A DNA stretch of 64,000 nt. Origin: Paenibacillus cookii. GTDB taxonomy: Bacteria; Bacillota; Bacilli; Paenibacillales; Paenibacillaceae. The translations under genes and the position numbers were made by a program. Below are positions 1-8,007 of this stretch, piece after piece (within the stretch, counting starts at the first letter, position 1; the number at the start of each line of letters is the position of its first letter). Under the pieces are notes generated by a model. The model was not told where the DNA came from. It searched no databases and was given only the letters and a program-made list of their open reading frames with translations. The DNA is taken from the NCBI RefSeq assembly GCF_018333375.1, contig NZ_BORW01000032.1, positions 1 to 64,000 on the forward strand, written 5' to 3'.

Positions 1-126
1 ACGTGTTACTCACCCGTCCGCCGCTAAGTCTCAGGAGAGCAAGCTCTCCATCAACTCCGCTCGACTTGCATGTATTAGGCACGCCGCCAGCGTTCGTCCT
101 GAGCCAGGATCAAACTCTCCAAGAAA
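1..126 (-). rRNA. 16S ribosomal RNA, 5' end only
   Basis: The reverse strand reads as the classic 5' end of bacterial 16S rRNA, including the 27F primer region (GAGTTTGATCCTGGCTCAG) at about 101-119, followed by the conserved GACGAACGCTGGCGGCGTG block and a V1 stem with an AGAGCTTGCTCT tip. The gene runs off the left edge of the window, so only about 126 nt are present. The exact mature 5' end is estimated from the alignment position of the GGAGAG start in Bacillus and may be off by a few bases. The V1 sequence is compatible with Paenibacillus but does not identify a species. Confidence 0.97.
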
Positions 127-371
127 GTTGGAAGAATCTGCTCACCCGAAGGAGAGTAGCGTTCCAACAAAAAGTTTGTGACTCATTTTGAATCTGACGA
201 GAATTTAATTCTCATTGTTTGCTCCACAAAAACACCCAGCCATAGGCTTGGACCGATTTGCTTCGCGTTTCGGTTTCGTTGCCGAAACCTCATATCTCAC
301 TCGTTGTTCAGTTTTCAAAGATCAAATTCTTTCGTTTTCGTTCATCACCGCATCTCAGCGGCGACTTTTAT
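127..371 (-). other. rRNA operon leader (transcribed spacer upstream of 16S)
   Basis: This stretch lies between the rRNA promoter and the mature 16S 5' end. It carries no credible gene: the open frame on the plus strand at 178-474 has no ribosome-binding site and crosses the promoter. It holds the boxA element and short self-complementary segments that could take part in pre-16S processing. The gene-free interval continues through the promoter to 535. Confidence 0.8.
311..324 (-). promoter_or_regulatory. boxA antitermination element of the rRNA leader
   Basis: The minus strand reads TGATCTTTGAAAAC, which matches the Bacillales rRNA boxA consensus (TGNTCTTTGAAAA) with no mismatch. It sits between the promoter at 372-401 and the 16S start, where boxA elements recruit NusB/S10 for antitermination. 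Its place and sequence agree with the family; binding is inferred. Confidence 0.85.
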
Positions 372-401
372 AATATATCATACATGCTCGATGTTTTGCA
401 A
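372..401 (-). promoter_or_regulatory. rrn sigma-A promoter with AT-rich UP-like element
   Basis: On the minus strand a -35 box TTGCAA (396-401) is followed after 18 bp by TATATT (372-377). Just upstream (402-428) lie two A/T tracts (AAAAAAAG and AAAAAAAG-like), as expected for an UP element of a strong rRNA promoter. Transcription would start near 364 and read the boxA and 16S. An additional upstream promoter is possible but not clear. Confidence 0.75.
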
Positions 402-535
402 GACTTTTTTTAAAACTTTTTTTCGAAGTTTTAAATTCGTCAACATCTCGCAGCTTTCCGTTTTATTTGACTAAAACCGAAGCGAAAATAAATTTATCAT
501 AGATCCCCGCTGACCGTCAAGCACTTTTTTCGCAT

Positions 536-766
536 CTATTGTTTGAATTGAGACAGCTTGCTGTTACGCGCATATTTGGAGAGCTCCTTCGGGGGCGCGA
601 ATCTGGCATACATGCGGAACACCGTGCGATATCGGCTCGCGATCGCGTTTCTCACTTCCAGGTCCAATCTATGGTCGCTTAAGTCAAACAGCATTTCATC
701 CAGCTCTTTACGCAGTACATAATCCAGTTCCTTGCATTCCTTATCGTTAAAAAGCATACCCAGCAT
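536..766 (-). CDS. conserved small hypothetical protein (76 aa)
   Basis: A 76-residue open frame with a strong site AGGAGG ten bases before the ATG at 766. The product is rich in charged residues (about one quarter D/E/K/R), has no signal peptide or membrane segment, and looks helical. I do not recognise a named family; similar short proteins with a start like MLFNDKE seem to occur in other Bacillales, but this is recollection, not a search. It is transcribed towards the rRNA promoter, with no terminator seen in between. The function is unknown. Confidence 0.7.
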   Translation of the reverse strand: MLGMLFNDKECKELDYVLRKELDEMLFDLSDHRLDLEVRNAIASRYRTVFRMYARFAPPKELSKYARNSKLSQFKQ

Positions 767-899
767 GGTTGCTTGGCCTCCTTGTCGACTAGAGCATATT
801 TTCTGAAATTATCGGAATTTGCAACATTCTAAAATGTGGCTCGATATGCCGCCTTAATGTTATGCACAGTTTTTGGGAAATTTATGAATGCGGTATGCC

Positions 900-930
900 G
901 AAAAAAGGCAAATAGGCGCTATGCCTATTT
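900..930 (-). terminator. rho-independent terminator of the SpoIIM-like gene
   Basis: On the minus strand the hairpin AAATAGGC-atag-CGCCTATTT is followed by GCCTTTTTT. The stem begins inside the stop codon of the SpoIIM-like gene (929-931), so coding end and terminator overlap. Confidence 0.75.
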
Positions 931-1537
931 ACCCCTTCATCAGCGTGTAAGTAATCGTGCTTTCGATAATGGCGGCCACAAACAATAAAATGACGATCCA
1001 TACCGATGCCGTCCATGCCTTCCGGAAACCCTCTTTCCATTTCCCCTTTAATCCTTCCTTCCCGTTCCCGCCAAGGCTCGCGATGACAAGCATCCCCATC
1101 CGAACCCCAAAAGCGCAAGCGATGATAATCGCGGGAATTTCGATGATCCCATGAGGCAGCAGACCTTTCACGACCAGATCGAACAAGCTGTTTCCCTGCT
1201 CCATAGAGGTATGAACCAGGAACCCGACAACCATGCCGTTCACAAGCAAAAACAAAATCGGAAGGATGCCCAAAAACAACCCCAGAAAAATCATCAATAC
1301 GGCCTTGATGCTGTTATTGAAAAAGATGAACACGAAAAAATTCCACTTCGGGTTGGACGACCTGCTCAGGCTTTCCCCGATGTCGCGGATTCCTCCCATC
1401 TGCTGATCGATGAACTGCGCCAATACGCCGGTGCTGTACCATCCTGCGACGATGCCCAAAACGAACAGGACCGTAACGAACAGCAGGGTTTTGCGGATCG
1501 AACCCAAATCTTTCAGAAAAACCGAAGGGCGAAGCAT
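929..1537 (-). CDS. stage II sporulation protein M family membrane protein (SpoIIM-like)
   Basis: Product of 202 residues with about five hydrophobic segments (near residues 18-38, 75-100, 103-125, 130-160 and 170-195), matching the SpoIIM/DUF95 membrane family. SpoIIM proper works with SpoIID and SpoIIP in engulfment peptidoglycan degradation; DUF95 paralogues have unclear roles, so this may be a relative rather than the true engulfment protein. The start at 1537 (MLRPS) was chosen because GGAGGAGG lies seven bases upstream; the open frame extends 34 codons further without a site. It diverges from pdaB, and the 92-bp gap contains a sporulation-type promoter reading the other way. Confidence 0.8.
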   Translation of the reverse strand: MLRPSVFLKDLGSIRKTLLFVTVLFVLGIVAGWYSTGVLAQFIDQQMGGIRDIGESLSRSSNPKWNFFVFIFFNNSIKAVLMIFLGLFLGILPILFLLVNGMVVGFLVHTSMEQGNSLFDLVVKGLLPHGIIEIPAIIIACAFGVRMGMLVIASLGGNGKEGLKGKWKEGFRKAWTASVWIVILLFVAAIIESTITYTLMKG

Positions 1538-1553
1538 AGTTAACCTCCTCCTG

Positions 1554-1580
1554 GTATAACTCGCTGGTACGAGCATACTA
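1554..1580 (+). promoter_or_regulatory. putative sporulation (sigma-E/sigma-G type) promoter of pdaB
   Basis: The plus strand has GTATAAC (1554-1560) and CATACTA (1574-1580), about 50 bp before the pdaB start. CATACTA is an exact match to the sigma-G -10 pattern (CATHMTA) and close to the sigma-E -10; the 13-15 bp spacing fits sigma-E better. In Bacillus pdaB is a sporulation gene, which agrees with this. Which sigma factor is used cannot be settled from sequence. Confidence 0.5.
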
Positions 1581-1629
1581 TGTAAAGTAAACAAGCATTT
1601 CCATTGTGGGAAAGGAGCGACAAACGCAA

Positions 1630-2436
1630 ATGAATTCATTTTTTTATGTGCTGAACGGCCGCAAAATCAAACGCACCTTCTTCGTGCTCGCCGCGGCACT
1701 GTTTGCGATCGGCATCATTTATGTAGAGTCAGACAATGTCACGGTATTCTCCGAAGGGGCTCCAGCCGCCATTTACAGCGTTCCTACCGAAAAGAAAGTG
1801 ATCGCCCTGACCTTTGATATCAGCTGGGGAGAAAAGCGCACCGAGCCTATCCTGAACGTTCTGAAAGACAAAGGCGTAACCAAAGCCACCTTCTTCCTCT
1901 CTACCCCTTGGAGCAAAAGCCATCCGGATATCGTCAATAAAATCAAAACCGCGGGCTTCGAGATCGGAAGCCATGGCCATAAGCACGTCAACTACAGCAG
2001 CTTAAGCGACGAGGAGATCAAAACCCAGCTCATGACGGCTAACTCTATATTAACCGATCTGACGGGTAAGGAACCTACCCTGCTCCGCCTGCCGAACGGC
2101 GACTTCGATAAACGCGTGCTTAAAATCGCCGACAGCATGAATTACAAGGTCATCCAATGGGATACCGACTCGCAGGATTGGAAAAACATCGGGGTCGACA
2201 ATATCGTGAACCGCGTCGTAAGCAGCGCCCATCCGGGCGATATCGTTCTCCTCCATGCAAGCGATTCGGTCAAACAAACCCACCAGGCGCTCCCGATCAT
2301 TATCGACGAACTGCGGAAACAAGGTTATGAATTCGTCACGGTCTCCGATTTATTGTCGCAAGCCGATACCAAAGGAAAAGAAGTGCAGGATCAGGCGACG
2401 CTGCAGCAAGCCCTTGAAGATGCGGCAGGCATGTAG
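1630..2436 (+). CDS. pdaB: sporulation polysaccharide deacetylase PdaB
   Basis: A 268-residue NodB-domain protein with an N-terminal membrane anchor (residues 15-31). The metal-binding motifs are TFDISWG (61-67) and SHGHKH (114-119); the second Asp of the usual TFDD is replaced by Ile, as in PdaB of Bacillus. Family members remove acetyl groups from peptidoglycan, and PdaB is needed to keep spores stable late in sporulation. Start at 1630 follows AAAGGAG by 12 bases and matches the MN..FYV start of the Bacillus protein; an upstream ATG at 1606 lacks a site. In Bacillus subtilis pdaB also sits between kbaA and an rRNA operon, as here. Confidence 0.92.
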   Translation: MNSFFYVLNGRKIKRTFFVLAAALFAIGIIYVESDNVTVFSEGAPAAIYSVPTEKKVIALTFDISWGEKRTEPILNVLKDKGVTKATFFLSTPWSKSHPDIVNKIKTAGFEIGSHGHKHVNYSSLSDEEIKTQLMTANSILTDLTGKEPTLLRLPNGDFDKRVLKIADSMNYKVIQWDTDSQDWKNIGVDNIVNRVVSSAHPGDIVLLHASDSVKQTHQALPIIIDELRKQGYEFVTVSDLLSQADTKGKEVQDQATLQQALEDAAGM

Positions 2437-2453
2437 CATACGTAAATTTAAAG

Positions 2454-2484
2454 AAAAAAGAGCTAAGTTTCTTAGCTCTTTTTT
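2454..2484. terminator. bidirectional terminator between pdaB and kbaA
   Basis: Perfect stem AGAGCTAAG-ttt-CTTAGCTCT flanked by six A and six T, so it works on both strands. It lies between the convergent genes pdaB (plus) and kbaA (minus) and overlaps the last codons of kbaA. Confidence 0.9.
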
Positions 2485-3062
2485 GGTTTCAGCACTTTAT
2501 GCAGTATTAAAATCTGGTATGCATTGCATGCGAGGAGCGGAACCACAATAAAGATCGTGGCATTGTTCTCATTGATTTTCAGACCGCCCACCATTTCGAC
2601 GATGGTCACCGCGATCATGAAAAAGAGGGTCGGCACCCATGCGGTAACGTTGGTGGCTTTCGCTTTAAAGTAGGCAACGGCAACAGCCACGACCAAAATC
2701 GCCAATCCCAGGAGCAAATCCGCCATTTGGCTGTTTTCCTTGCCGACGAAGGAACGGAAGAACATCACTTCCAGCAGCGCCAATATTGCTAAAACAAGCT
2801 GTATGTATTGCCAAGCCTTTTTTGGGAATACACCGATAGCCGTATAATTCAGGATCATATAAGCAAAAAAACCAAGCTGCGAGTAAACGCTCGTCAGTGC
2901 TCCAAAACCGAAAAGAATAAGCACGTAAAACAATACATCGCTTACATCCTTGAAGGAAATGGATTCCCTGCTGAACGGCAGCAGAAAACCGGTGATGATG
3001 GAGACTACGGCTCCCACAAGCAGTGTTTTCAAAAATAACTTGGACCAATTTTTCAAGTTCAA
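2472..3062 (-). CDS. kbaA: KinB-signalling pathway activation protein KbaA
   Basis: Integral membrane protein of 196 residues with about six hydrophobic helices (roughly 13-30, 45-63, 65-80, 84-103, 115-130 and 143-160), ending in a basic KPKKS tail. The family is required for activity of the sporulation kinase KinB, which feeds the Spo0A phosphorelay. The start is a TTG at 3062, with GGGGGTG about 10 bases upstream. Its position between pdaB and gerD is conserved with Bacillus. Assignment rests on hydropathy, length and synteny together. Confidence 0.88.
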   Translation of the reverse strand: MNLKNWSKLFLKTLLVGAVVSIITGFLLPFSRESISFKDVSDVLFYVLILFGFGALTSVYSQLGFFAYMILNYTAIGVFPKKAWQYIQLVLAILALLEVMFFRSFVGKENSQMADLLLGLAILVVAVAVAYFKAKATNVTAWVPTLFFMIAVTIVEMVGGLKINENNATIFIVVPLLACNAYQILILHKVLKPKKS

Positions 3063-3126
3063 ATCGCCTGCACCCCCAAGACTTTATTTTACCAACGTTC
3101 ACATTAAAAAACCATGCCCGGAAACG

Positions 3127-3156
3127 ACATATTTCGAAATCCACTTCGGCATACTA
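3127..3156 (+). promoter_or_regulatory. putative sigma-G promoter of gerD
   Basis: CATACTA at 3150-3156 is a perfect sigma-G -10 box; ACATA at 3127-3131, 18 bp upstream, is a partial -35. The gerD start follows 34 bp later. gerD of Bacillus subtilis is a forespore (sigma-G) gene, which supports this reading. Confidence 0.5.
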
Positions 3157-3189
3157 CATGCAGGATGATAAGCAAAAGGAGTGACGCTC

Positions 3190-3915
3190 ATGAAGTGGCC
3201 TGTTTTAGGCATTTGGGGAATCATATTCGGACTTACCACCGTACTCTCAGGCTGCGGATCCGAACCGAGCTATGCACCGCCTCAAGGCGATTATAAAGAA
3301 ATGAAGACGATGGTGGTCGACATCCTGAAAAGCGACGAAGGCAAAAAAGCCGTCGAAGATGCGCTGAAACAGGGCGGCGGAGGCTCTTCGGGCGGCAGCG
3401 GCGGTCCCGGCATGCAAATGATGACGATGCAGGCTACCGATCAGATCCGAACGGCGGTCAAGGATACCATCACCTCGCCGGAATATAAAAAGGAATTCGA
3501 AAAAATCATGACCGATCCGCAGTTCGCCGGCGACTTTGCCAAGGCGATCAGCACCCAAAACAAGCAGCTGCACATGCAGCTGATCAAGGATCCGACGTAT
3601 CAAAAGGCGATTTCCGATATCATGAAGTCGCCCGAGGTCATGAAGATGTTCCTCGATTTGACCAAAACGCCGGAATACCGCAAGCAATCGATGACGGTCA
3701 TGCAGGAAGCGATGCAAAATCCGATGTTCAAAATGGAAGTGATGTCGCTCCTGCGAAACGTGGTGACCCAGGAACTTCAGCCGAAGGTCGAAAAAGAAGG
3801 CGGCCAAGGCGAAGAAGGCGGCAAACAGAAGGAAGGCGGGGAAAAAGGCGATAAAGAAAAAGAAGGCGGTGGCGGCGGAGAAGGCGAAGAAGGCGGTGGC
3901 GGCAACGCTTCCTAA
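3190..3915 (+). CDS. gerD: spore germination lipoprotein GerD
   Basis: Product of 241 residues with a lipoprotein signal: hydrophobic stretch 5-19, then LSGC with the lipidated Cys at 22. The central part (about 80-195) is alpha-helical and matches GerD, the scaffold that clusters nutrient germinant receptors in the spore inner membrane. The start at 3190 was chosen because AAGGAGTG lies seven bases upstream; a GTG at 3181 overlaps that site. Two Gly-rich segments stand out: residues 62-74 (Gly/Ser) and a tail from about 200 to 241 made almost only of Gly, Glu and Lys. Bacillus subtilis GerD is shorter (185 aa) and lacks such a tail. Confidence 0.92.
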   Translation: MKWPVLGIWGIIFGLTTVLSGCGSEPSYAPPQGDYKEMKTMVVDILKSDEGKKAVEDALKQGGGGSSGGSGGPGMQMMTMQATDQIRTAVKDTITSPEYKKEFEKIMTDPQFAGDFAKAISTQNKQLHMQLIKDPTYQKAISDIMKSPEVMKMFLDLTKTPEYRKQSMTVMQEAMQNPMFKMEVMSLLRNVVTQELQPKVEKEGGQGEEGGKQKEGGEKGDKEKEGGGGGEGEEGGGGNAS

Positions 3916-3931
3916 AATCGAATGGCACAAG

Positions 3932-3961
3932 AAAAAAAGCCCTCGCGACGGGGCTTTTTTT
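3932..3961. terminator. terminator between gerD and salA
   Basis: The stem AAAAAAAGCCC-tcgcgac-GGGGCTTTTTTT has A and T runs on both sides and lies between the convergent genes gerD (plus) and salA (minus), so it can serve both. Confidence 0.85.
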
Positions 3962-3977
3962 CTTTGAACCAAACGGT

Positions 3978-5066
3978 CTATTTTTCGCATTTGGCGATAA
4001 TGCTCGCCGCCAGCTCATTGTAAATTCGTCCGCTCGCGGATTCGGATTTATATACCGATGGCGAAAAATCCGGCTCTGAAATATGGTTGTCCGGCGCTCC
4101 GAGCGGAAGCTGGGCCAAAAGTTCGGTGTGAAGCGTTTCCGCCAGCTGTCCGCCGCCGCCCCGGCCGAACACGAAATCCTTTTCTCCGCAATGGGAGCAT
4201 TCGTAGTATGCCATGTTTTCCACGACGCCCAGTATTTCATGATTCGTCTGAATGGCCATGGCCCCTGCCCGGGCTGCCACAAAAGCGGCCGTGGCATGCG
4301 GGGTCGTCACGATGATTTCCTTGCTTTGCGGAAGCATTTGGTGAACATCCAGCGCAATGTCCCCGGTTCCCGGCGGCAAATCGAGCAGCAGGTAATCCAG
4401 CTTGCCCCAGTTGACGTCGCCGAAAAATTGATGGAGCATTTTGCCGAGCATCGGGCCGCGCCATACGACCGGGCTGTTTTCGCGGATGAAAAAGCCCATC
4501 GACATCACCTTGACGCCAAACCGTTCGACGGGAATGATCAATTCGTTCTCGACGACGGGGCCTTCCTCGATTCCCATCATGTCCGGAACGCTGAAGCCGT
4601 AAATATCGGCATCGATCAATCCGACCCGCTTGCCTTGGCGGGCCAGCGCCGCAGCAAGGTTGACGGTTACCGTGGATTTGCCGACTCCCCCTTTACCGCT
4701 CGCCACCGCGATAAAATGGACGTCCGGATCGTTCAGCAGCTCGTTTCTTTCAAGGCCGGCCGCATGCCCCTTCACCAGCTTGTCTTTATCCGTTTTTCGT
4801 TCGTGGTCGCCCAAAATCTTGCCGCGCTCATGCTCGTTGGCCGGACGGATGCGGATGTGCACATCTCCCGCTCCGGCAGCTTGCAGACGCTCGCGGATTT
4901 CTTTTTCCAGCGCTTGTCCATAATCGTCCAGCGTAATCACGGATAGTGACACCCTGGCGTCTTTCACGACGATATCTCTTATCATTTGCAGCTCCATAAG
5001 GCTTCTACCGGTAACAGGCTCGCTTACGGGCTGTAGCACCTCTTGTACTTGCTCACGTGACAACAT
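3978..5066 (-). CDS. salA: Mrp/NBP35-type P-loop ATPase SalA
   Basis: A 362-residue Mrp-family protein. An N-terminal DUF59/MIP18-like segment (about 1-85) precedes the deviant Walker A GKGGVGKS (124-131), and a CxxC pair (C290, C293) can hold a bridging Fe-S cluster. Mrp proteins carry iron-sulfur clusters; in Bacillus SalA also represses scoC and so affects protease genes. Start at 5066 is supported by AGAGGTG eight bases upstream; the frame extends 13 codons further without a site. Its place between gerD and cwlD is as in Bacillus subtilis. Confidence 0.9.
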   Translation of the reverse strand: MLSREQVQEVLQPVSEPVTGRSLMELQMIRDIVVKDARVSLSVITLDDYGQALEKEIRERLQAAGAGDVHIRIRPANEHERGKILGDHERKTDKDKLVKGHAAGLERNELLNDPDVHFIAVASGKGGVGKSTVTVNLAAALARQGKRVGLIDADIYGFSVPDMMGIEEGPVVENELIIPVERFGVKVMSMGFFIRENSPVVWRGPMLGKMLHQFFGDVNWGKLDYLLLDLPPGTGDIALDVHQMLPQSKEIIVTTPHATAAFVAARAGAMAIQTNHEILGVVENMAYYECSHCGEKDFVFGRGGGGQLAETLHTELLAQLPLGAPDNHISEPDFSPSVYKSESASGRIYNELAASIIAKCEK

Positions 5067-5144
5067 GATGGCAGCACCTCTGCTTTGTATATTGTGCATC
5101 CGCACGAGGCGAATGCGCCCCAGAAGCCATTATACCATCAACGC

Positions 5145-5903
5145 TTACATTTCTGGCGACAAATTCGCCTTTTCCCCCGATAAATACCGCAGCATCCCTT
5201 TATACACCGCAGCCGCGACCTTCCGCTGGTATCCTTCGTCCCTTAAGAGCTGAGACTCCTCCGGATGGGACAAAAAACCGACTTCGACCAATGCCGCGGG
5301 CATTTTCACGGCTTTAAGAAGGTACACGTGGTTTACGGTTTTGGCGACGCGATCGGTATTTTCCAGGTTGCGCTTGATTTCCTCCTGGATGAATACGGCC
5401 AGCGTCTTATTGTCGGGATGATTGGGATAATAAAAGGTCTGGGCTCCGCTCCATCTGCCGGGGAAGCTGTTCAAATGGATGCTCAGAAACAGGTCGGCGT
5501 TGGAGTTTTCGATCATCTTGGCGCGCTGTTTCAAATCCTCCGTTTTGCGTTTGGAGTATCCTTTCGTATCCTTCCCTGCCAAATCGTAGTCGCCTTCCCG
5601 CGTCATGTACACGACAGCCCCCGCCTGCTGCAAATAATCGCGCAAATACAAGGCGATCGCCAGATTCACATCCTTTTCGATCAGGCCCTGCTTGCTTACG
5701 GCTCCGCCGTCGGGGCCGCCGTGGCCCGCATCGAGCACGATGACCTTTCCCGATAACGGGAGGCCCCATTGCCCCGTCGTTTTAACCGCAGGAATATTCA
5801 GCGTGGCTACGGTGACAAACACGATGGCCAGACATATGCCGATGAAAAGCTTCTTGATGGAGCTCAGCCGGATCCACAGCACCTGCTTGCCAGGCTTGGA
5901 CAT
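5145..5903 (-). CDS. cwlD: N-acetylmuramoyl-L-alanine amidase CwlD (spore cortex)
   Basis: Product of 252 residues: membrane anchor (about 19-36) and an Amidase_3 domain. The expected zinc and catalytic residues are present: H61 in DAGHGG, E76, H143 in SIHLN and E207 in VEVGF. CwlD strips peptides from muramic acid so that muramic-delta-lactam can form in the spore cortex, which the germination enzymes need. Start at ATG 5903 follows GGAGGTGG by seven bases; the TTG just before it is less likely. A sporulation-type promoter lies upstream, so the gene is probably not part of the sat transcript. Confidence 0.93.
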   Translation of the reverse strand: MSKPGKQVLWIRLSSIKKLFIGICLAIVFVTVATLNIPAVKTTGQWGLPLSGKVIVLDAGHGGPDGGAVSKQGLIEKDVNLAIALYLRDYLQQAGAVVYMTREGDYDLAGKDTKGYSKRKTEDLKQRAKMIENSNADLFLSIHLNSFPGRWSGAQTFYYPNHPDNKTLAVFIQEEIKRNLENTDRVAKTVNHVYLLKAVKMPAALVEVGFLSHPEESQLLRDEGYQRKVAAAVYKGMLRYLSGEKANLSPEM

Positions 5904-5940
5904 CAAAAATCCACCTCCGTTCCCATATCGACTCTACTCA

Positions 5941-5969
5941 TCTATATGGGCGAAGGTGGACAAATAGTA
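5941..5969 (-). promoter_or_regulatory. putative sigma-E promoter of cwlD
   Basis: On the minus strand TACTATT (5963-5969) is followed after 14 bp by CATATAGA (5941-5948). This fits the sigma-E pattern (KMATATT, 14 bp, CATACANT) with few mismatches. cwlD is a sporulation gene in Bacillus, which is consistent. Confidence 0.5.
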
Positions 5970-5972
5970 CCT

Positions 5973-7142
5973 TTAAGGCGTTACTTGCGCGCGCATGCCT
6001 GCGATCAGCACTTCAGCGACTTCCGGACGGGTGAATTCCGGCGGCGGACACTGCCCGTCGCGGAGCAATCCGCGTACCTTGGTGCCGGACAGGGTCAGGT
6101 GATCTTCCTTCGGATGCGGGCAGGTTTTGCTGGACGCCATGTTGCCGCATGTTTTGCAGAAGAAGCTATGCTCGAAAAACAGCGGCGTAATGCCGAGCTC
6201 TTCAGGCGTAAAGTTCGAGAATATCTCCTGCGCTTCATAAGTGCCGTAATAGTCGCCTACCCCGGCATGGTCGCGTCCGACGATGAAATGGGTGCAGCCG
6301 TAATTTTTGCGGACCATCGCATGGAAAATAGCCTCTCTAGGACCCGCATAACGCATGGCGGCAGGAAACACGCCCAAAAACGTCCGGTCCTGCGGATAAT
6401 AGTTTTCCAGAAGAACCAGGTAGCTCTTCATTCGTACGTCCGCCGGAACGTCGTCCGATTTCGTCTCGCCGACAAGCGGATTCAGGAACAGGCCGTCAAC
6501 GATCTCTAGCGCCGTCTTCTGAATGTACTCGTGGGCCCGGTGCACGGGATTGCGGGTTTGGAAGCCGACAACCGTTTTCCAGCCCTTTTCCCGGAACAGC
6601 TCCCGGGTTTGCGCCGGGTCGAAATAAAATTCGCGGAACCTTGCAGGCTGCGGGCGGTTAAGGACCTTGACGCTTCCGCCGACATAGATCGGGGAACGCT
6701 CGAACAACTTTTTCACGCCGGGATGCTCCAGATCGCTCGTTTTGAACACCTTCAGCGCTTCTTCCTCCTGATCGGCTTCGTACACGCTTTCCACGGTCAA
6801 AACGGCATACACGACGCCGTCCTCGGCTCCGGTCAACGCCACTTGATCCCCCAGGTTAAGCCCTTGGGCCGTCGTTTCATCGACGGATAACGTCACCGGT
6901 ATGCTCCATACCGTTCCATCGGCAAGCCGCATCGTGCTGACCACCGAACGGTAATCCTCTTCGTTCAAAAATCCTTCAAGCGGAGAAAATGCTCCGTTCC
7001 CGATTAAATCAAGATCGGAAATGGTCCAATTGTTCACCCGGATCTGCTTCATAAACGGCGAAGCCTTCAGAAGCTCATCGCGTTCGTTTCCTTCTGCGAA
7101 CCTGTTAACCAGCTTGCCGCCATGCGGGAGTATTCCAGTCAT
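5973..7142 (-). CDS. sat: sulfate adenylyltransferase (ATP sulfurylase)
   Basis: Enzyme of 389 residues that makes adenylylsulfate (APS) from ATP and sulfate, the first step of sulfate assimilation. Active-site motifs are [10 protein letters not shown] (195-204) and GRDHAG (289-294). A Cys cluster (C329, C332, C341) matches the zinc site of this family. Start at 7142 (MTGIL) follows AGGAGG by ten bases; a further ATG at 7151 sits too close to the site. It is 26 bp behind cysH and surely shares its transcript, which ends before cwlD without a clear terminator. Confidence 0.95.
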   Translation of the reverse strand: MTGILPHGGKLVNRFAEGNERDELLKASPFMKQIRVNNWTISDLDLIGNGAFSPLEGFLNEEDYRSVVSTMRLADGTVWSIPVTLSVDETTAQGLNLGDQVALTGAEDGVVYAVLTVESVYEADQEEEALKVFKTSDLEHPGVKKLFERSPIYVGGSVKVLNRPQPARFREFYFDPAQTRELFREKGWKTVVGFQTRNPVHRAHEYIQKTALEIVDGLFLNPLVGETKSDDVPADVRMKSYLVLLENYYPQDRTFLGVFPAAMRYAGPREAIFHAMVRKNYGCTHFIVGRDHAGVGDYYGTYEAQEIFSNFTPEELGITPLFFEHSFFCKTCGNMASSKTCPHPKEDHLTLSGTKVRGLLRDGQCPPPEFTRPEVAEVLIAGMRAQVTP

Positions 7143-7168
7143 GCCGTTCATTCCTCCTATTTCGAAAT

Positions 7169-7861
7169 TTATTGATGCAGTCCGCATTCCGTTTTTTCGC
7201 TGCCGGACCAGCGGCCGGCTCTTGGGTCTTCGCCCGGCTGCACCGGACGGGTGCAGTGTTCGCAACCGATGCTCGGATAGTTCCGGTCATGGAGAGGATT
7301 GTACAGCACTTGGTTATCGCGAATATATGTCCAGACATCGTCGGATGTCCAATCGGCAATCGGGTTGAATTTGACCAGCCCGAACTTATGATCATATTCC
7401 ACTTTCTTGGCATTGGCGCGGGTCGGAGCCTGGTCTCTGCGGATCCCCGTGATCCAGGCGTCGTATTGGGAAAGAATCCGGGTGAGCGGCTCGACTTTGC
7501 GGATGTTGCAGCACTGGTTCGGGTCGATTTTCCACAATTCCTCGCCATGGCTGGCCGCTTGCTCCTCCGGCGTCAATTTGGGAGACACGCGCACGAACTG
7601 GATCCCGTATTTGGATTCCAGCCGGTCTCTCGTTTCGTACGTTTCCTTAAAGTGGAAGTCCGTATCCAAATAAAAAATATCGGTGGACGGACTCACCTTT
7701 TGCAAAATATCAACCAAAACCACGTCCTCGGCCCCAAAACTGCACGCAAACGTAATATTCGGGAATTTCTCGACGGCAACCCGAATGACCTCTTCGGCGG
7801 AAGCATGCTCCAGCTCGGCGGCTTGAACCTCGATCCACTTTTCTTTTTCAAGCAAATTCAT
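7169..7861 (-). CDS. cysH: phosphoadenylylsulfate/adenylylsulfate reductase CysH
   Basis: Product of 230 residues that reduces activated sulfate to sulfite with thioredoxin. The motifs CC (117-118) and CxxC (200, 203) are the ligands of a [4Fe-4S] cluster, and ECGLH (225-229) carries the catalytic Cys. Presence of the cluster Cys suggests use of APS, or both APS and PAPS, as in Bacillus; no APS kinase gene is seen in this window, which agrees. Start at 7861 follows AAGGGGAG by eight bases. First gene of the cysH-sat unit behind a strong sigma-A promoter. Confidence 0.94.
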   Translation of the reverse strand: MNLLEKEKWIEVQAAELEHASAEEVIRVAVEKFPNITFACSFGAEDVVLVDILQKVSPSTDIFYLDTDFHFKETYETRDRLESKYGIQFVRVSPKLTPEEQAASHGEELWKIDPNQCCNIRKVEPLTRILSQYDAWITGIRRDQAPTRANAKKVEYDHKFGLVKFNPIADWTSDDVWTYIRDNQVLYNPLHDRNYPSIGCEHCTRPVQPGEDPRAGRWSGSEKTECGLHQ

Positions 7862-7948
7862 GCGAATGTCTCCCCTTCCAATAATTCGTATCATAATCAT
7901 TGCAATAATAATCAGTGAATACCAAGCGGTTTAATATGATTTAAATCC

Positions 7949-7976
7949 AGTATAAAGCAATATCTTTAGTTGTCAA
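7949..7976 (-). promoter_or_regulatory. sigma-A promoter of cysH-sat
   Basis: The minus strand has a perfect -35 TTGACA (7971-7976), a 16-bp spacer and TATACT (7949-7954). The leader down to the cysH start is about 80 nt and AT-rich, with imperfect dyads (around 7880-7915) that could bind a sulfur regulator such as CymR or CysL; no operator can be named with confidence. No S-box is visible. Confidence 0.8.
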
Positions 7977-8007
7977 TCCTATAAAAGGTCCTGAAACCTG
8001 CGAAGAA

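Noticed and set aside
178-474. 98-codon open frame in the rRNA leader
   Set aside because: Crosses boxA and the promoter on the opposite strand and has no ribosome-binding site.
3247-3990. Open frame opposite gerD, rich in Phe and Ala
   Set aside because: Antisense of the Gly/Glu/Lys tail gives artificial Phe/Ala/Leu runs; gerD itself has a lipobox and a promoter.
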